From assembly GCA_040391135.1 (NCBI GenBank), contig JBEBYL010000002.1:184540-248539 (forward strand): a stretch of DNA of 64,000 nt. Direction: 5' to 3'. The notes under the pieces are model-generated. The model searched no databases. It had not been told where the DNA came from and was given only the letters and a program-made list of their open reading frames with translations. Shown here piece by piece: positions 1-7,418 of the stretch (position 1 is its first letter; the number at the start of each line of letters is the position of its first letter). The DNA comes from G025836975 sp040391135 (GTDB lineage Bacteria > Pseudomonadota > Gammaproteobacteria > Burkholderiales > Burkholderiaceae_B). The translations under genes and the position numbers were made by a program.

Positions 1-1
1 T

Positions 2-2062
2 GAAGTGCGCGCCGCCTACGAAAGCTTCCGCAGCGGGCGGCCGGCCCTGCTGGATCAACCCGCCGCGTACAAGAGCTATATAGATTGGCTGTCGCGCAAC
101 GACAGCACGGCCAGCCGCCGCTTTTTTGCCGACGCACTGAGCGATCTGCCGATGCGCCGTCGCCTGCGTGCGCCGGCCCGCATGGCCGCCAGCGGCTACA
201 TCACCACCAAGCTGACCTTGTCCAGATCAGCCACTCGCGCCCTTGTGGCATTCACCCGCCGGCGTGGATTGACGCTGGCGGCCGCCATGCACTTCGCCTG
301 GGCTGTCTGGCTGGCAGGCCGCCTGGATTGCCAGGACGTGGTCTTCGGCACAACGGTCAGCGGACGGCCCGCTGGAGTGGCCGGGGTGGAAAGCATCGTC
401 GGCCTGTTCATCAACAACCTGCCTGTTCGGTTTTGCCTGGATGACCATGCGACAGTGGGCGACGGTCTTGCGCAACTGCATGGATTGCTGGGCGAACTGC
501 AACAACATGCCTATCTGTCGCCCGCCGAGATCGCCGAAGCGGTCAACGCCTCCGCCGGAACCTTGTTCGATACCTTGGTCGTCGTCGAGAACCTGGCGTC
601 CGGAACCAGCGCCTGGGCCGGCGCCGAAGGACTGACAGTGGAGACGGTGCAGTCGCGCTTGAAGACGGCGTACGACCTGACCTTTGTTGCGGTTCCGGGC
701 GACGCCATGGTGTTGTCGCTGGTGCAGCCCATTGACGATCGCAAGCCCGAAGACGGCCAGGCGGCCCTGGAAGCCCTTGCCGCCATCCTGACAGCCATGC
801 CGGATGCCGCGGACCAACCCCTGGCCATGCTGCCTCGCCCGGTTTCCTTGCCGCTTGCGGACATGGCGCCAAGGCCCGCCACAGGTGGCTTGCGCCTGTC
901 GACGCGTCCGCGCAGCACGCTGGAAGCGCGTATCGCCGCTATCGTGACCGACCTCGTTCCAGGCCTGTCCGAAACCGGCTCCGCCGTGGATTGCGGCCTG
1001 GATACGGACTTCTGGCAACTGGGGCTGACCTCGCTCGAGCTGACCCAGCTTGCCCTTAGACTGGGGGCGGCGCTGGATAGGCCTGTGCCGATTTCCTTGC
1101 TGCTTGAGCATCGGACCATCGCCTCCCTGGCGGCGGCCATCCAGAAGGGGCAAGTCTGGTCGCCTATCGTTGTAATGAGCGATAAGCGGGAGCGGGAAGG
1201 CAAGCGGGAACCTTTCATCTGCGTGCACCCCATCGCGGGAGATGTCAGCGTCTTCCTGGACCTGGCACGCGCCATGCCGCCGAGGATTCCATTCTGGGCG
1301 CTCCAGGCGCCCGGGCTCGAAGAGGGTCAAGAGCCGCTACCTACCGTTCAAGCCCTGGCCGAGGCCAATCTGCATGCCCTGGCCGCGCGCGGCCAGCCGG
1401 CGCCCCGCTGGATAGGCGGCTATTCTTTCGGCGGCATGGTGGCGTTCGAGATGGCGCGCCAACTGGCGGCGCAAGGGCGCATGCCGGAGCGTGTCCTCAT
1501 CCTGGATACCCCCGCACCCTTGCCGCGGGTATCCATCCTGAATGCCGATCCCGATCATGCGCAGGCCGAGTGGCTGCTGCGGATGGTCGATGTGCGGGCG
1601 CGCTTTCAAGGCAGGCAGACGCCGCTGGAACTGGGCGAGCTGCTGGCCTTGCCCGCCGAGCAACGCTTCGACCTGGCGTTGGCGCGTTCGCATGCGGCCG
1701 GCCTGGTGCCGTCGGCCGCCACGGCGTCATGGCTGCGGCGCGCCCATCATTGCAGCCTTGTGCAATATGAGGCCTACCTGGCCTACCAGCCCGTATCGTC
1801 CAGTTGCCGGGATCTGCCATTGGCGATAGTCAGGGCGGCCCAGCCGCTTGCGAGCGACCTGGGTGACCAGGAAAATGCCCAATTGGCCTTGCCGGCCATG
1901 GGATGGCAGGACTATACGGACATGGTCATCGCCGTGCATTATGTCGATGGCGACCATGTCAGCATGCTGGGCCAGGATACCGCCGATCAGGTGGCCCAGG
2001 CCATCAGTCATCTATTGCCGGACGATCAATCCTTGGAGCGCAAGGCCAGGGCGGCGGAATAA
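2..2062 (+). CDS. Non-ribosomal peptide synthetase, C-terminal part (C-T-TE), 5' truncated by window
   Basis: The reading frame is open at the left edge, so the N-terminus lies outside the window. Visible residues begin inside a condensation domain: FGTTVSGRP followed by VGLFINNLPVR is the C5/C6 region, and the upstream HHxxxDG motif is not in view. A carrier domain follows directly, with LGLTSLEL placing the phosphopantetheine serine near residue 343. A type I thioesterase ends the protein, with nucleophile Ser474 in GYSFG and a likely catalytic His in GDHVSML near the end. No adenylation domain lies between the condensation and carrier domains. It probably performs the last condensation and releases the peptide, perhaps a siderophore; the product cannot be read from this part. 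Its last 37 bases overlap the phosphopantetheinyl transferase gene on the other strand. Confidence 0.93.
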   Translation, partial: EVRAAYESFRSGRPALLDQPAAYKSYIDWLSRNDSTASRRFFADALSDLPMRRRLRAPARMAASGYITTKLTLSRSATRALVAFTRRRGLTLAAAMHFAWAVWLAGRLDCQDVVFGTTVSGRPAGVAGVESIVGLFINNLPVRFCLDDHATVGDGLAQLHGLLGELQQHAYLSPAEIAEAVNASAGTLFDTLVVVENLASGTSAWAGAEGLTVETVQSRLKTAYDLTFVAVPGDAMVLSLVQPIDDRKPEDGQAALEALAAILTAMPDAADQPLAMLPRPVSLPLADMAPRPATGGLRLSTRPRSTLEARIAAIVTDLVPGLSETGSAVDCGLDTDFWQLGLTSLELTQLALRLGAALDRPVPISLLLEHRTIASLAAAIQKGQVWSPIVVMSDKREREGKREPFICVHPIAGDVSVFLDLARAMPPRIPFWALQAPGLEEGQEPLPTVQALAEANLHALAARGQPAPRWIGGYSFGGMVAFEMARQLAAQGRMPERVLILDTPAPLPRVSILNADPDHAQAEWLLRMVDVRARFQGRQTPLELGELLALPAEQRFDLALARSHAAGLVPSAATASWLRRAHHCSLVQYEAYLAYQPVSSSCRDLPLAIVRAAQPLASDLGDQENAQLALPAMGWQDYTDMVIAVHYVDGDHVSMLGQDTADQVAQAISHLLPDDQSLERKARAAE

Positions 2063-2826
2063 TCACTGGGCGCCGGCAGTGCAAACACATTGCAGCGGCC
2101 GAACCCCTTGGTCTGCAACGTTTGCACTGCTGCGCCATGGCCGTTCGCAGCCTGCGCCGCCAGGCCTGTTTCCAGCATCTTGAAATCCAGTTGCAGGCCT
2201 TGCCCCACGGCCTTGGACACGGCTTCCTTGACCGTCCAGGCAGCGAAGAACGCCTTGACGCATTCTTCGCCATCCAGGGATTCCCAGCGTTGCGCCTCCG
2301 ATGGAGATAGAATCTGCGCCGCCAGGCCGGCCAAGTCGTTTCTAGGGCGCATGTGTTCAATGTCCACACCTACTTCGGTTCCATGTGCGATGGCGATCAA
2401 GGCATAGTCGCCGGAATGCGCCACATTGAAATGCGTATCGCTGATGTTGTCCGCCAGGGCAGGCTTGAGGAACTCGCCATAGTTGAATTGGATGTCGCCG
2501 GGGCTCTTGCCTAGTTTTTGGCCGAGCAGAAGCCGCAACAACGCCCGGACCTGTACGAAGACGTCGCGCGCGCGCCGCAGCAGGAAGGAGTCGGCCCGCT
2601 GTTGCTCTTGCGGTGACAGAAGAGCGTGGCAAGCAGTCAGGGTTTCGGAATCGACGGTCATGCGCCACTGCCAGACTTGGCAAGGGCCTGGCGGGATAGG
2701 GTTGTATGCGGTATCGAGTCGGACTTGGCCATTGGTTAGCCCGATACGCAATGTGAGTACGGTTGCTGCGGCGGTGACAGACGCTTTGTCGTCGAGTGCG
2801 GCAGTGCTCAGGGAGAGAGGTAGCAC
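2026..2826 (-). CDS. 4'-phosphopantetheinyl transferase, Sfp type
   Basis: Transfers phosphopantetheine from CoA to the carrier-domain serine, activating the neighbouring synthetase. The 266-residue protein shows the family motifs in order: FNVAHSGDYA (residues 133-142), the Mg-binding GVDIE (153-157) and WTVKEAVSKAVGQG (197-210). The length fits the Sfp/EntD class (about 220-270). The chosen start is GTG, 13 bases after the hicB stop; no ATG gives the full N-terminal part, so the exact start is uncertain. Tail-to-tail overlap with the synthetase supports a shared role. Confidence 0.93.
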   Translation of the reverse strand: MLPLSLSTAALDDKASVTAAATVLTLRIGLTNGQVRLDTAYNPIPPGPCQVWQWRMTVDSETLTACHALLSPQEQQRADSFLLRRARDVFVQVRALLRLLLGQKLGKSPGDIQFNYGEFLKPALADNISDTHFNVAHSGDYALIAIAHGTEVGVDIEHMRPRNDLAGLAAQILSPSEAQRWESLDGEECVKAFFAAWTVKEAVSKAVGQGLQLDFKMLETGLAAQAANGHGAAVQTLQTKGFGRCNVFALPAPSDYSAALALRSKD

Positions 2827-2839
2827 AAGCGCTTATTAT

Positions 2840-3175
2840 TTATGCGTGAGCAGCTTCTTGAATGGCGCCTGCCACCCACTGGTTAAGGCTTTCTCCATTG
2901 GCTGCCGCGGCAATGGCGGCGGCATGGTGGACTTCGGGAGCAACTCGCAAGACGAATTTCCCTGAAAAATTCTTGTGCGGCTCAATACCGCGCTTGGCAC
3001 ATTCGTCCATGAAGGCATTAAGCGAAAGTTCGCCCTCGCGACGCAAGCCGGCAACATCGGGCGCATAAAAATCTGCGCCGCCGTTCAAGCCGACAAATTC
3101 CCCCCGGAACGTTTCAATATCCGGATCGTAGGTAATAACGGCCTGTTGGCCGTCAATAGTCATCACGTTCTTCAT
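2840..3175 (-). CDS. hicB: HicB-family antitoxin, intact, beside a broken hicA
   Basis: The 111-residue protein has the degenerate RNase H-like HicB core (FRGEFVGLNGGADFYA, residues about 24-39) followed by a C-terminal ribbon-helix-helix-like segment (SGKFVLRVAPEVHHAAAIAA ... SLNQWV). HicB proteins neutralise the HicA mRNA interferase and repress their own promoter. The start ATG overlaps the hicA stop as ATGA, the usual coupled arrangement. Because hicA is disrupted, this is probably an orphan antitoxin that may persist as a DNA-binding repressor. Confidence 0.9.
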   Translation of the reverse strand: MKNVMTIDGQQAVITYDPDIETFRGEFVGLNGGADFYAPDVAGLRREGELSLNAFMDECAKRGIEPHKNFSGKFVLRVAPEVHHAAAIAAAANGESLNQWVAGAIQEAAHA

Positions 3176-3425
3176 GGTTTCACTCCGTTTTCTTCCAGCT
3201 ATTGGCGAATGGAAGCAATGGCGCCCTTATCCATGTCTGGAGAAGGATGAGGACGGTGCATGACCTTTACTTGTTCAAAAAGAATGATACCAACGCGTGA
3301 GCCTTCCCGTTCAGTAAGCTCAGCGCAAGCTCGCCGAACAGCCCGACGACATCATTCCATTTCACCCCCGCAGGCGTCGGCCTGGAAAATATCAGCTCCA
3401 GCGTTCTGCGGTGTTTATCTTTCAT
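3172..3425 (-). pseudogene. hicA: hicA toxin pseudogene (frameshift plus in-frame stop)
   Basis: Translation starts well (MKDKHRRTLELIFSRP) but leaves the HicA frame near 3324-3326. In the +1 frame the family sequence resumes as AELTEREGSRVGIILF, then HRPHPSPDMDKGA. One missing base, probably a G in gcttggcgct, explains the shift. A second lesion is the TAG codon at 3199-3201, where the context IRQ-stop-LEENGVKP suggests a TGG tryptophan codon was mutated. The original stop at 3172-3174 overlaps the hicB start. Two independent lesions argue against a single sequencing error, so the toxin is very likely dead. Confidence 0.88.
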
Positions 3426-3430
3426 AGGCC

Positions 3431-3457
3431 TAATAGTACTAAAAATTAGTACTATTA
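3431..3457. promoter_or_regulatory. 12-bp perfect inverted repeat upstream of hicA (candidate HicB operator)
   Basis: Arms taatagtactaa (3431-3442) and ttagtactatta (3446-3457) are separated by aaa. The repeat starts 6 bases upstream of the hicA ATG, where a self-repressing HicB would be expected to bind. Role inferred from position and symmetry. Confidence 0.6.
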
Positions 3458-3558
3458 ACAAGAAACTTATTTCTACGCTCCGCATGCACACGGGGAATGC
3501 CTTCCTGGACGGGTGCAAACCAGAACCAGTCGGTGTAGTCTTCGGGAAGTTTAGATGA
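3439..3558 (-). pseudogene. Possible remnant of an unidentified gene
   Basis: A 39-codon open stretch between two TAG codons reads SSKLPEDYTDWFWFAPVQ followed by EGIPRVHAERRNKFLVN. It has a protein-like, tryptophan-rich composition but no start codon. It overlaps the hicA upstream palindrome. It may be the 3' end of a decayed gene or a chance open frame; no family was recognised. Confidence 0.25.
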
Positions 3559-3644
3559 CTAGGCTGCGCGAGGTGAGCAGTCTAGTATCGATTTTTAAAT
3601 GTTGTCCCCTGTCAACGAGAAGGCGCTGAGTCCGTCGCTATCGA

Positions 3645-3678
3645 CTTTAGACTTAAGGCTTTTGCCTTGAATCTAAAG
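3645..3678. repeat. Imperfect 15-bp inverted repeat
   Basis: Left arm ctttagacttaaggc (3645-3659) and right arm gccttgaatctaaag (3664-3678) pair with two mismatches around a 4-base loop. No T-run follows on either strand, so a terminator role is unclear. Confidence 0.4.
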
Positions 3679-3771
3679 TGCCAGACGCGGCGGTGGCCCT
3701 CCAAGTCCTACAAATCGCAGCGCTATCATTTGCGCTATCAAACGGCATGAATCGAGGTTTTGAACAGACAA

Positions 3772-3805
3772 AAAAATAACGCCTCGATTTAGAGGCGTTA
3801 TTTTT
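3772..3805 (-). terminator. Rho-independent terminator of tRNA-Asn
   Basis: A perfect 14-bp stem (3772-3785 with 3792-3805) and a 6-base loop. Read on the minus strand it ends in a run of T. It lies 24 bases downstream of the tRNA 3' end. Confidence 0.85.
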
Positions 3806-3829
3806 CAAGCACTAAAGCTTTGTATCCGG

Positions 3830-3905
3830 TGGCTCCCCGAACTGGGTTCGAACCAGTGACCTGCGGATTAACAGTCCGTCGCTCTACCGACTGAGCTATC
3901 GGGGA
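3830..3905 (-). tRNA. tRNA-Asn (GTT), CCA encoded
   Basis: 76 bases. On the minus strand the acceptor arm tccccga pairs with tcgggga, followed by the discriminator G and an encoded CCA. The anticodon loop ctgttaatc carries GTT, and the T-loop ggttcgaaccc is canonical. Confidence 0.97.
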
Positions 3906-4001
3906 ATTAAAGAAGCGAAACTATAGCATAAATTTTCACCCCTCGCCAAGTCGTAGGCCCCGTGGACGAAACAGGTTGCAGGCCGCTTGCTGCCTGCCTG
4001 C

Positions 4002-4544
4002 TCAGTCCAGCAAATCCCTCATGTCGTCCGCATGCTCCTCCTCGACCGCCATGATGTCGATGAGCAGATGCTTGGAGGTGGGGTCGGAGTCGCCGATGCG
4101 TTCTATCATTTGCCGGTACGACTCGATGGCGACGCGCTCGGCGATCAGGTTGGCGCGGATCATGCCCTTGATGTCGGTGCACTCATCATATTCTGCATGG
4201 CTGCGTTGCGATATGGTGGACGGGTTGAAGTCGGGTTCGCCGTTCAATTGGACGATGCGCTCGGCGATGCGGCCTGCATGCTCTTCCTCTTCCTGGGCGT
4301 GTTGCAGGAATTCAGCCTTGATGGATTCGTTGACCAGTCCCGTGGCGGTGTAGTAGTGGCGCTTGTAGCGCAGCGCACAGACCAGCTCCGTGGCCAGCGC
4401 GGCATTGAGCATTTCAATAATTTCCTGGCGGTTGCCTTGGTAGCCGGACGGAACGGCGCCATCGTCCAGCTTGCGGGCGGCCTCGCGTATGGCGGCTACG
4501 TCTATGGGTTGTCTATTGCGTGCGTCGGTCGATGCTGTGCTCAT
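4002..4544 (-). CDS. Ferritin-like di-iron protein (bacterioferritin/Dps-like)
   Basis: The 180-residue protein is a four-helix bundle with repeated Glu/His metal-ligand patterns: LATELVCALRYKRHYY, HAQEEEEHAGRIAERI, LIAERVAIESYRQM and IMAVEEEHADDMRDLL. This ExxH plus ExxH set defines a ferroxidase-type di-iron centre, so iron storage or protection from peroxide is likely. The haem-ligand Met of true bacterioferritin could not be assigned with certainty. It is a single gene with its own ribosome site, and its neighbours give no further clue. Confidence 0.8.
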   Translation of the reverse strand: MSTASTDARNRQPIDVAAIREAARKLDDGAVPSGYQGNRQEIIEMLNAALATELVCALRYKRHYYTATGLVNESIKAEFLQHAQEEEEHAGRIAERIVQLNGEPDFNPSTISQRSHAEYDECTDIKGMIRANLIAERVAIESYRQMIERIGDSDPTSKHLLIDIMAVEEEHADDMRDLLD

Positions 4545-4660
4545 GATTATCCTTGTCTTGTATTAACGAAAAGGCCCGGCGCGGGCGCCGGTAGGGCGCC
4601 CCGCCATCCATCAGAGTCATCAGCAAGCTTCGTGCCTGGCGAAGGCCGCCTATCGCCGGC

Positions 4661-6223
4661 TCAATGCGCGCCGGCTCCGGCGCCTCCCGCACCCTTGTTC
4701 GATGTCGGCCTGGCGATCCAGACCAGCCCGATAAGAAGAATGAACAGGATGGCCGAGGCATAGAAAATATCGGTTGCCGACATGGTGAACGCCTGTTGAT
4801 TGATCACGTTGTTGATCAATGTTGCGGATTGTTCATGGGTGTAGCCTTTTTGCTGCATGCCGCTCATGATCGCATCGAAGGCGGGTTCGCCAGGCCGGGC
4901 GGCTTCGGTCAACTGGGCGTGATGCAGGCTGGCCCGATTTTCCCACAGGGTTGTGGTGATGGACGTGCCAAAGGCGCCGAATACCAGCCGGACGAAATTC
5001 GACAGGCCGGCGGCGGCGGGAATGCGATGCGGATCCAGCCCGGCCAGGGTCAGGGTGGTCAAGGGAATAAAGAACGTCGCCATGGCCGCGCCTTGTATGA
5101 AGGTGGGCAGCATGATGGTGTACAGGTCGACCTGGGTGTTGAAGTTGGATCGCATATAACTGATCAGCGCGAAGACCAGGAAGGCGAAGGTGGCGATCGT
5201 GCGCGGATCATGCTTGGACAGCATCTTTCCGACCATGGGCGACATGATGATGGCCAGGATGCCCACCGGGGCGGACGCGATGCCGGCATAGGTGGCGGTG
5301 TATCCCAGGGTGCTCTGCATCCACAAGGGCAGTAGCACCACTGTGCCGAAGAAGAGTCCGTAGCCCACGGAAATGGTGATCACGCCCGAGGTGAAGTTGC
5401 GGTATTTGAACAGTGTCAGGTCGATGACCGGATGCTTGGCCGTGAGTTCCCAGATAATGAAGAACACAAACGAGACAAGTGCAATTACGGCCATGGTCGT
5501 AATGGCGGAGCTGGCGAACCAGTCCAGCTCCTTGCCCTTGTCCAGCATCAGCTGCAGCGCGCCGACCCACAACACCAGCAGGCCCAGGCCCACGGTATCG
5601 ATGGGCAGTTTGGCGCGCGGCGATTCCCGGTCCTTGTATAGTTGCCACGATGCCCAGCCGGCCAGCAGGCCGACGGGAACGTTGATGTAGAAGATCCATG
5701 GCCAGCTGTAGTTGTCGGAGATCCAGCCTCCCAGCAAAGGCCCCGCAACAGGCCCGACCAGAATGGTCATGGACCACAGCGCCAGCGCCATGCCCGCCTT
5801 CTCTTTAGGGTAGGTGCCCAGCATGAGCGATTGCGATAGGGGAATCATGGGGCCGGCCACCGCGCCCTGTAGCACGCGGAAGGCCACCAGCGACTCCAGC
5901 GACCAGGCGAATCCGCAAAGCCAGGACGAAATGACGAACAGCAATACCGACAGGACGAACAAATGCACCTGCCCGAAGCGCTGGGTCAGCCAGCCTGTCA
6001 GGGGAACGGTTATGGCGTTGGCCACGGCGAACGAGGTAATCACCCAGGTGCCTTGCGTGGCGCTGACGCCCAGGTCTCCGGCTATTGTCGGTATGGAGAC
6101 ATTGGCAATTGAGGAATCCAGCACATTCATGAAAACGGCTGACGACAAGGCGATCGTGCCGAAGAGCCGCGCCCGCCCCTCCAGGGGCGGGTAGGCTGCG
6201 GCTTTGGTATTCGTGGCGCTCAT
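4661..6223 (-). CDS. emrB: EmrB/QacA-type MFS drug efflux transporter (DHA2, 14 TM)
   Basis: The 520-residue inner-membrane protein has about 14 hydrophobic spans, typical of the DHA2 family. Family signatures include the early NVLDSSIANVSIPTIAGDLG and GWLTQRFG and the later GPVAGPLLGGWISD (motif C, antiporter hallmark). It should export amphipathic drugs or organic acids using the proton gradient, together with the adjacent adaptor and outer-membrane channel. The start overlaps the adaptor stop by 4 bases, so the two are translationally coupled. It is the last gene of a MarR-controlled operon. Confidence 0.93.
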   Translation of the reverse strand: MSATNTKAAAYPPLEGRARLFGTIALSSAVFMNVLDSSIANVSIPTIAGDLGVSATQGTWVITSFAVANAITVPLTGWLTQRFGQVHLFVLSVLLFVISSWLCGFAWSLESLVAFRVLQGAVAGPMIPLSQSLMLGTYPKEKAGMALALWSMTILVGPVAGPLLGGWISDNYSWPWIFYINVPVGLLAGWASWQLYKDRESPRAKLPIDTVGLGLLVLWVGALQLMLDKGKELDWFASSAITTMAVIALVSFVFFIIWELTAKHPVIDLTLFKYRNFTSGVITISVGYGLFFGTVVLLPLWMQSTLGYTATYAGIASAPVGILAIIMSPMVGKMLSKHDPRTIATFAFLVFALISYMRSNFNTQVDLYTIMLPTFIQGAAMATFFIPLTTLTLAGLDPHRIPAAAGLSNFVRLVFGAFGTSITTTLWENRASLHHAQLTEAARPGEPAFDAIMSGMQQKGYTHEQSATLINNVINQQAFTMSATDIFYASAILFILLIGLVWIARPTSNKGAGGAGAGAH

Positions 6224-7401
6224 GAACCGAGGTTTTCCTTGATGATTTTGGCTATCAGGGCATCGGCCTCGCCGCTGTCATCGGTGAAGACGGCTGTCTT
6301 GAATTCGGTGTTGCCCTCGGCTGCGGCGCCCTCTTCGGGTTCGGACAGTTCCACTTCCACCTGCATGGACAAACCGACGCGCAAGGGATGCGAGGCCAGC
6401 TCCTTGGGGTCCAGCGCTATCCTGACGGGAACACGCTGGACCACCTTGATCCAGTTGCCGCTGGCGTTCTGCGCGGGCAGAAGGGCGAAGGCGCTGCCGG
6501 TGCCGGCGGCCAGGCCTACGACTTTGCCGTGGTAGGTGATGTCGCTGCCATACAGGTCGGCGGTCAGTGTCGCGTTCTGGCCGGGTTTCATGTGCCGCAA
6601 CTGGCCTTCCTTGAAGTTGGCTTCCACCCAGACTTGATTCAGCGGCACGATGGTCATGAGCGGCGTGCCGGGTGCGACATGCTGCCCCACCTGGACCGAA
6701 CGCTGTGCAACCAGGCCGTCCACCGGCGCGGGAAGGCGCGTGCGGCTGCTGGCCAGCCACGCCTTGCGCAACTGATCGGCCGCCTGCATGACGTCGGGAT
6801 GGGCCGCGACGGTGGTGCCCGCCGTCAGAGCCTGATTGGTTTCCAGCTTGGCCTGCGAGGCGGCCAGGGCGGCCTGTACTTGTGCCAGGCCCGATTGCGC
6901 GGCCTTGACCGCGGTTTGCGCGTGCAGGATTTCTTCGCCGCTGACGCCGCCGGAATGGGCCAGCGTCTGCCGCCGCTTCAGGTCGCTTTGCGCCTTGGCC
7001 AGGTCGACCTGGGCGCGCTCGATATCGGCCCGGCGCACGGCGACATCGGCCTTCAACGCGTCGTTCTGGACGAAGATGGTGCGCGTGTGGCGCACGGCTT
7101 GGGCCAGCGCGGCCTCAGACTGGGCCAGCGCGATGCGGGCATCGCTGGGATCCAGCTCGATCAGGAGCTTGCCCTTGTCGACGGTTTGCGTATCGTCCGC
7201 GCCTATGCCGATGACGGTGCCGGGTATCTGCGAGGTCACCTGGACCAAGTTGCCATGCACATACGCATCATCGGTGGATTCATAGTTCGAGGCATAGATG
7301 GCCCACCAGATCGCGTAAGCGATGCCTATGGCGATAAAAACAAGCGCGGCAACAATCATCAGGGGCTTGCGCCTGGATGCCGATTGGGTTGGGGTAGTCA
7401 T
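6220..7401 (-). CDS. emrA: EmrA/HlyD-family membrane fusion protein
   Basis: The 393-residue periplasmic adaptor has one N-terminal membrane anchor (about residues 14-34) followed by STDDAYVHGNLVQVTSQIPG, the typical EmrA beta-barrel/lipoyl entry. A long coiled-coil hairpin covers residues about 80-200, and the second lipoyl half lies around LPAPVDGLVAQRSVQVGQHV. It bridges the MFS pump to the outer-membrane channel. It sits 17 bases after the channel gene and overlaps emrB by 4 bases. Confidence 0.94.
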   Translation of the reverse strand: MTTPTQSASRRKPLMIVAALVFIAIGIAYAIWWAIYASNYESTDDAYVHGNLVQVTSQIPGTVIGIGADDTQTVDKGKLLIELDPSDARIALAQSEAALAQAVRHTRTIFVQNDALKADVAVRRADIERAQVDLAKAQSDLKRRQTLAHSGGVSGEEILHAQTAVKAAQSGLAQVQAALAASQAKLETNQALTAGTTVAAHPDVMQAADQLRKAWLASSRTRLPAPVDGLVAQRSVQVGQHVAPGTPLMTIVPLNQVWVEANFKEGQLRHMKPGQNATLTADLYGSDITYHGKVVGLAAGTGSAFALLPAQNASGNWIKVVQRVPVRIALDPKELASHPLRVGLSMQVEVELSEPEEGAAAEGNTEFKTAVFTDDSGEADALIAKIIKENLGS

Positions 7402-7418
7402 GTCGGGGTTCTCGTGTA

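Larger units (their letters stand above)
3426..3829. other. 404-base gene-poor stretch between hicA and tRNA-Asn
   Basis: No intact gene was found. It holds the hicA upstream palindrome, a possible gene fragment, an imperfect hairpin (3645-3678) and the tRNA terminator. It looks less GC-rich than the flanking genes. Its place just 3' of a tRNA gene fits an old integration site, but no integrase or repeat of the tRNA end was recognised. Confidence 0.5.

Noticed and set aside
227..1330. Long minus-strand open frame opposite the NRPS
   Set aside because: The plus strand carries clear condensation and carrier motifs. The opposite frame has shadow composition rich in Arg, Gly and Gln and no recognisable domain.
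3830..3905. tRNA-Asn as a proven phage or island attachment site
   Set aside because: No integrase gene and no second copy of the tRNA end were seen. Only circumstantial signs remain.
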